A stretch of 16,761 nt of DNA from Methylosinus sp. PW1. GTDB lineage: Bacteria; Pseudomonadota; Alphaproteobacteria; Rhizobiales; Beijerinckiaceae. Shown here piece after piece: positions 14,429 to 16,761 of this stretch. The translations under genes and the position numbers were made by a program. Under the pieces are notes generated by a model. The model did no database searches, was not told where the DNA came from, and worked only from the letters and a program-made list of their open reading frames with translations. Location of the stretch: positions 1 to 16,761 of the forward strand of contig NZ_JQNK01000011.1 of assembly GCF_000745215.1 (NCBI RefSeq), read 5' to 3'. How positions within the stretch are numbered: the stretch's first letter is position 1; every line of letters starts with the position of its first letter.

Positions 14429-14828
14429 GATCGAGCGCCCGCATGATTGCCGCACGCATTGCCGCAACGTCGGCGCGCATCAGCTCCACCTCGCGGAGGT
14501 GTGGCGCGGTTCGGTCGGTGTTGCACCAACGCGCGATCTGATTGACGTTCGACCCCAGCTTGCCAAGTTCGCCGAGAATGCGCGCCAGCGCCTCGCGCTC
14601 TTCCCGCGCGCCGCGCTTCGCCCTTGCCCCGGCATTGCCGATCGCCAAGGCCCGAAGATAGCCCCCGATTTTCAGGCCGGCCGCTTTCGCGGATTCCGCG
14701 ATCAGGACGCGCTCGGGTTCGGTCACGCGCACGGCCACGAATTTATCTTTTGGATCGAGCGCGCGCTTTCGATCGCGCCACGGCGCGCGCCGTCGTGGGG
14801 GCTTTGCGGCGTCGGGCGATGTGTCCAA
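14418..14828 (-). CDS. mobC: MobC-like relaxosome accessory protein
   Basis: A 136-aa DNA-binding accessory factor of the relaxosome. After a basic N-terminus, FVAVRVTEPERVLIAESAKAAG forms an RHH-like N-terminal domain. LARILGELGKLGSNVNQIAR (about 81-100) followed by WCNT is the hallmark C-terminal MobC segment. The start is TTG 14828, supported by a strong GGAGG 7 nt upstream; no ATG or GTG is near. It overlaps the relaxase start by 11 nt, so the two are coupled. The DNA just upstream holds the candidate transfer origin, the usual location for the site bound by MobC proteins. Confidence 0.88.
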   Translation of the reverse strand: MDTSPDAAKPPRRRAPWRDRKRALDPKDKFVAVRVTEPERVLIAESAKAAGLKIGGYLRALAIGNAGARAKRGAREEREALARILGELGKLGSNVNQIARWCNTDRTAPHLREVELMRADVAAMRAAIMRALDRGD

Positions 14829-15128
14829 TCTCGCGCCTCCCTGAAAGAACTACCGCCGCGAACAATTGGCGGCCATGATCTCCGCTCGAACGACGGCGCT
14901 GATGCGGCTGAAGCCGCTGGGGGATGCAACGGGCTTGCCCCTTGCCAAGCGTGAAGGGAAACGAGGGCGGCACTTGGGCCACATCTCGTTTAACTTCACA
15001 TGGCTTGCAAAGCTGTGAGCTTCAGCCGCTCTGATTCTGCCATTGATTCGGGAACGGAAGCTATGGTTTTCTACGGCTCATATTTCGACTGCTCCGACCT
15101 GTTATCCCTGCGCCGTAAGGATTGATCG
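14829..15128. other. Candidate origin of transfer (oriT) region
   Basis: This 300-bp non-coding stretch separates the minus-strand mob genes from plus-strand genes. It contains an inverted repeat: GTGAAGGGAAACGAG at 14951-14965 and CTCGTTTAACTTCAC at 14985-14999, 13 of 15 paired, with a 19-nt centre. Within it AGGGCGGCACTT (14964-14975) resembles the IncQ/RSF1010-type nic region (AGGGCGCACTTA) with one inserted base. A smaller inverted pair CCGCC/GGCGG lies at about 14849-14870. A position beside mobC and a relaxase supports oriT; the nick site is inferred. Confidence 0.6.
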
Positions 15129-15350
15129 ATGCGCCGCGCTGTCTCTCCAAAGAACCTCGAAAAATACCGCCAGCAACAAATCGAGCTTGCCAAAAAAATC
15201 AAGGAAGCCGAGGCGGAAGCCCGCAAAGCGGCGAAAGAGGAACTGCAACGGAAAAGGGAAATTGCCGGAGCGATTGCTCTCAAGGAATTCGAGAGCAACC
15301 CGGCGGGCCATTCGCCAGCCTCCTGCTCGGTCTGCTCGCGGCCGGATTGA
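15129..15350 (+). CDS. Mobilization-region helical protein, N-terminal part (probably frameshifted)
   Basis: The frame starts at ATG 15129 and encodes a highly charged helix, probably coiled coil: NLEKYRQQQIELAKKIKEAE, then EARKAAKEELQRKREIAGAIALKEF. It resembles small TraC/TraD-type accessory proteins encoded beside oriT in alphaproteobacteria, by pattern only. After ESNPAG the reading turns into HSPASCSVCSRPD and stops at 15350. The neighbouring frame continues smoothly with PFASLLLGLLAAGLTKPADR. One extra G in the GGG run at 15305-15307 would join them into a protein of about 143 aa. It faces away from mobC across the candidate oriT. Confidence 0.6.
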   Translation: MRRAVSPKNLEKYRQQQIELAKKIKEAEAEARKAAKEELQRKREIAGAIALKEFESNPAGHSPASCSVCSRPD

Positions 15351-15559
15351 CGAAGCCCGCCGATCGCGCCCTGTTCAATCTTCCGACGCAGGCGAAAGAA
15401 CCGCAAGACCCGCCTCCCACGCCGCCGCTGGATGAAACCGCCTCAAGCCCGCAGCCTTCTCCGACTTCGGCCGATCCGTTTTCTTTCGCATGGCGGATCG
15501 CCCAGCCGGCCGCCGCTATCGAGAATGACAGCGAGGGGACGCAACATGTCGGCGGCTAA
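15308..15559 (+). pseudogene. Continuation of the mobilization-region protein in the next frame
   Basis: This segment has no start of its own but reads PFASLLLGLLAAGLTKPADR, ALFNLP and then a Pro/Ser/Thr-rich tail to a TAA at 15557. The hydrophobic LLLGLLAAGL and the ADRALF pattern look like genuine protein and follow logically from the helix encoded before 15307. It is best read as the C-terminal half of that gene, separated by a one-base loss that is either a mutation or a sequencing error. Confidence 0.5.
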
Positions 15560-15731
15560 ACGCTCCGCGGAATTTTCGCCTCGCCTTCCGCTCCTCTCGA
15601 AGAATCCGAAATGGCGCGCCGGCTCGGCCGCACGCCCGAACGCGGTTGACCCTGCTCCGATTCAGCGCTCCCGTTCCCCGAATTCGCGCTCATGGCGGCC
15701 GGGGGGAAGCCTCGGTCGGTCTTGCGGGTAA
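15546..15731 (+). CDS. Small hypothetical ORF overlapping the end of the preceding gene
   Basis: ATG 15546 has a good ribosome site (GAGGGGAC) and lies inside the 3' end of the preceding frame. The first residues MSAAKRSAEF look normal, but the rest is Arg/Pro/Ser-rich and shadow-like. One extra T in the TTTT run near 15570 would instead give a short protein ending EESEMARRLGRTPERG and a TGA near 15654. The 3' part of the frame as written overlaps the convergent minus-strand gene ending at 15662, which favours the shorter corrected version. Confidence 0.35.
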   Translation: MSAAKRSAEFSPRLPLLSKNPKWRAGSAARPNAVDPAPIQRSRSPNSRSWRPGGSLGRSCG

Positions 15732-15961
15732 AAATGATAATGGATGCCCATTGAGCCGCGTTGCTTGTGAAAATGGTAGGACGCCGCGCGCTCCGCCTCG
15801 TAGCGCTCTTCCGGCGTGATTCCCCGCTTCGCCGGTTCTCTCTCTTCACGTTCCGCCATGTCCCGGAACTCCTTCAAGGAGAGCGCCGCGCACCTGCCCG
15901 ACGCCGCCCACCTTTTTACAGCTTCCCGAAACAATGCCGCCGCCCGCGAGGCATTGAACAC
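15662..15961 (-). CDS. Hypothetical charged protein (99 aa)
   Basis: The frame from GTG 15961 reads MFNASRAAALFREAVKRWAA, then KEFRDMAEREEREPAKRGIT, then PEERYEAERAASYHFHKQRG and a His/Pro/Arg-rich tail (MGIHYHFYPQDRPRLPPG). A shorter start, ATG 15859, has a strong AAGGAG 9 nt upstream and would give 65 aa. I extend to GTG because the upstream residues look protein-like, though either is possible. No family is recognised. The gene begins just past a large inverted repeat at 15975-16032, which could hold or end a transcript into it. Confidence 0.5.
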   Translation of the reverse strand: MFNASRAAALFREAVKRWAASGRCAALSLKEFRDMAEREEREPAKRGITPEERYEAERAASYHFHKQRGSMGIHYHFYPQDRPRLPPGRHEREFGERER

Positions 15962-15974
15962 GGCGCTTTCAGTA

Positions 15975-16032
15975 GGACTTATCCACGCCCCGCGCCGCCC
16001 CAACAGCGAAGCGCGGCGGGGTGGATAAGTCC
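15975..16032. repeat. Long inverted repeat with TTATCCAC in each arm
   Basis: GGACTTATCCAC at 15975-15986 and its exact reverse complement at 16021-16032 form 12-bp perfect arms. The inner sequences (CCCCGCGCCGC and GCGCGGCGGG) pair further, imperfectly, around a CAACAGCGAA loop. Each arm contains TTATCCAC, eight bases of the DnaA-box consensus. Possible roles are a single-strand initiation site, a regulatory hairpin or a terminator-like stem; there is no T run for a standard terminator. Confidence 0.65.
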
Positions 16033-16348
16033 GCGCTAGGACACTTCTCGAATTCACGTGCGCATATGGAGCGCGCCAAGGCGCGCAACTTTTTGCTGTG
16101 GCGAGGGCTCATTGCCGCCCTCGCGCTCCGCTAGGATATTTAGAGCAAGATGATGGGGCTGGCCCGCTCTTAAAAGCCCTCGCGCCGGCCCGAGGTTTGG
16201 CGCTGGCACGCGCGCGTTATCCCCTTGCTCCCCTACCCTGCCCCGCGCTAGCCTCGTCTCACAGTCGATGCAGGGATGCGGAGATTGTGCAAGGTGATGG
16301 GGCTGGCGGGTTTCGAGGCGAGACCGCTGGCCCTTCATTTCTTACGCC
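16033..16348. other. Intergenic stretch with a direct repeat and a hairpin
   Basis: No convincing gene is seen. A 19-bp direct repeat, GCAAGRTGATGGGGCTGGC, occurs at 16145-16163 and 16289-16307 with one difference. A hairpin GCGAGGG/CCCTCGC lies at about 16101-16123. The repeats could be recombination sites, protein-binding sites or part of an RNA. Confidence 0.5.
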
Positions 16349-16647
16349 TTAATCGCCGAACGCGCGCTTTGCCTCGTGTTTCCGGTAAAGCTCGTCAATC
16401 GCCAGCTTGATGAGTTCCGAATTATCGAGCCCAAGCGTGCGCGTAGGATGGCGAACTTTTCAACGTCTGGCCGGTTAAAATATCCCCCTATGTGTTTCAA
16501 CCCTTTTCGGCTCGCAGCGGCGACGTTCTCCGGCTTCGGTGCTGGCGCAGCATTAGCCGCTGGAGCTTCTGCGGGGAGTGCCTCAATCGGGGAAATGCTT
16601 GAAGGAATGCCGCCCCTTTCGCTGTCGTCTTGCTCATGCCGCCGCAT
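16342..16647 (-). CDS. RHH-type ParA partner (ParG-like), apparently frameshifted in the second helix
   Basis: This is probably the centromere-binding partner of ParA. The frame from ATG 16647 has a flexible Pro/Ala-rich N-terminus followed by KHIGGYF, an RHH-like beta strand, and the first helix RPDVEKFAILRARLG. The second helix is found one frame away: LDNSELIKLAIDELYRKH, then EAKRAFGD and a stop at 16349-16351. A single extra base near the CCC run at 16430-16432 would join the two halves into a complete RHH domain. As written, the frame instead ends in an unrelated tail at 16342. An alternative start is the ATG at 16637 (MSKTTAKG), which overlaps the parA stop but would need a second one-base correction in a G run. 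Gene order (parA then small RHH gene) and the overlap with parA are typical of type Ib partition operons. Whether the frameshift is real or a base-call error cannot be settled here. Confidence 0.65.
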   Translation of the reverse strand: MRRHEQDDSERGGIPSSISPIEALPAEAPAANAAPAPKPENVAAASRKGLKHIGGYFNRPDVEKFAILRARLGSIIRNSSSWRLTSFTGNTRQSARSAIKA

Positions 16648-16761
16648 CCTTGTGCACACTTGCACTTGTGCCAATCTGCAATCCTGCACCTATCCAATTC
16701 CATAGCTCCGCGATTTCCTGCGCGGCGCGGCTCTCCGGTTCCATCTCCTGCACGGTCAGCC
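16634..16761 (-). CDS. parA: ParA partition ATPase, C-terminal part (continues from position 1)
   Basis: Reading from position 1 into 16761 on the minus strand keeps the parA frame. It yields GLTVQEMEPESRAAQEI, which matches the C-terminal pattern of plasmid ParA proteins: a GLTV..E segment followed by a KAA/RAAQEI helix. The stop TGA is at 16634-16636. The two parts sum to 672 nt, exactly 224 codons. The last 18 or so residues, after WNWIG, are encoded by the TGCA octamer array at 16653-16688, so the tail may owe its sequence to a DNA site rather than to protein function. The next gene on this strand, an RHH protein, starts inside this end at 16647. Joining the two edges assumes a circular molecule, which the sequence supports strongly but does not prove. 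Confidence 0.87.
   Translation of the reverse strand, partial: LTVQEMEPESRAAQEIAELWNWIGAGLQIGTSASVHKDAAA
16653..16688. repeat. TGCA octamer array D, in the 3' end of parA
   Basis: Units begin at 16653, 16661, 16669, 16677 and 16685, again at exact 8-bp spacing. Four have the TGCA core and one is TGCC. The array lies within the end of the parA frame and just upstream of the RHH gene start at 16647, so it could control that gene separately from parA. Confidence 0.7.

Noticed and set aside
13163..14446. 427-codon plus-strand open frame opposite the relaxase
   Set aside because: Antisense shadow of the relaxase gene; no recognisable motif and no ribosome site.
16054..16338. Minus-strand open frame between the hairpin and the RHH gene
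   Set aside because: It spans the direct repeats and a hairpin, has shadow-like composition and no good ribosome site.

Overview
The window looks like a complete, circular, GC-rich mobilizable plasmid of 16,761 bp, cut open inside its partition gene. The main evidence is that the parA reading frame, which starts at 544 on the minus strand and runs off the left edge at position 1, continues in the same frame from 16761 to a stop at 16634 and gains a ParA-like C-terminus. Protein families, codon use and iteron-plus-MobC/relaxase organisation suggest an alphaproteobacterial host, probably Rhizobiales-like. That host assignment is inference from resemblance, not from a database search.

Layout. 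(1) 16349-16647 and 16634-544 (minus): a type Ib-like partition pair, ParA plus a ribbon-helix-helix (RHH) partner whose second helix lies in another frame. (2) 545-1612: the replication and regulatory region, with two TGCA octamer arrays, GC-rich hairpins, a DnaA box at 1230, four TGTTCT octamers at 1248-1279, and about eight 21-bp GGGGGAC iterons at 1320-1576. A further TGCA octamer array lies between iterons 4 and 5. (3) 1613-4958 (plus): a compact run of Rep_3 initiator, Vsr endonuclease, C5 methyltransferase and an Eco29kI-like GIY-YIG restriction enzyme. (4) 6082-4960 (minus): ParD-like antitoxin, ParE-like toxin and serine resolvase with overlapping stop/start codons. (5) 6356-8478: a tiny ORF and a large secreted fibre-like repeat protein. 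(6) 8608-9644 (minus): an HUH-Rep-like protein and a small hypothetical protein. (7) 9857-12124 (plus): a VirD4/TraG-type coupling protein ending in a SEC-C-like zinc motif. (8) 12130-14828 (minus): MobC, relaxase and small downstream genes, with a candidate oriT upstream of mobC at about 14950-15000. (9) 15129-15961: short mobilization-region genes, at least one with an apparent one-base frameshift, followed by a long inverted repeat carrying DnaA-box-like arms.

How the parts may work together. The Rep/iteron/DnaA-box origin would replicate the plasmid and the ParA-RHH pair would segregate it. The resolvase would resolve multimers. The restriction-modification and toxin-antitoxin units would penalise loss. 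The relaxase, MobC and coupling protein would allow mobilization by a type IV secretion system supplied in trans, since no secretion-channel genes are present. The most unusual signal is a set of short arrays with an exact 8-bp period (TGCA+N4 at four loci, TGTTCT+N2 at one). They lie at the parA start, further upstream of parA, inside the parA 3' end and within the iteron origin, which suggests one RHH-type DNA-binding protein links partition, gene control and replication.

No rRNA, tRNA, CRISPR array, insertion sequence or convincing rho-independent terminator was recognised. Several apparent frameshifts would be repaired by one extra G (or T) in a short homopolymer run, so base-calling errors should be excluded before calling these genes broken.
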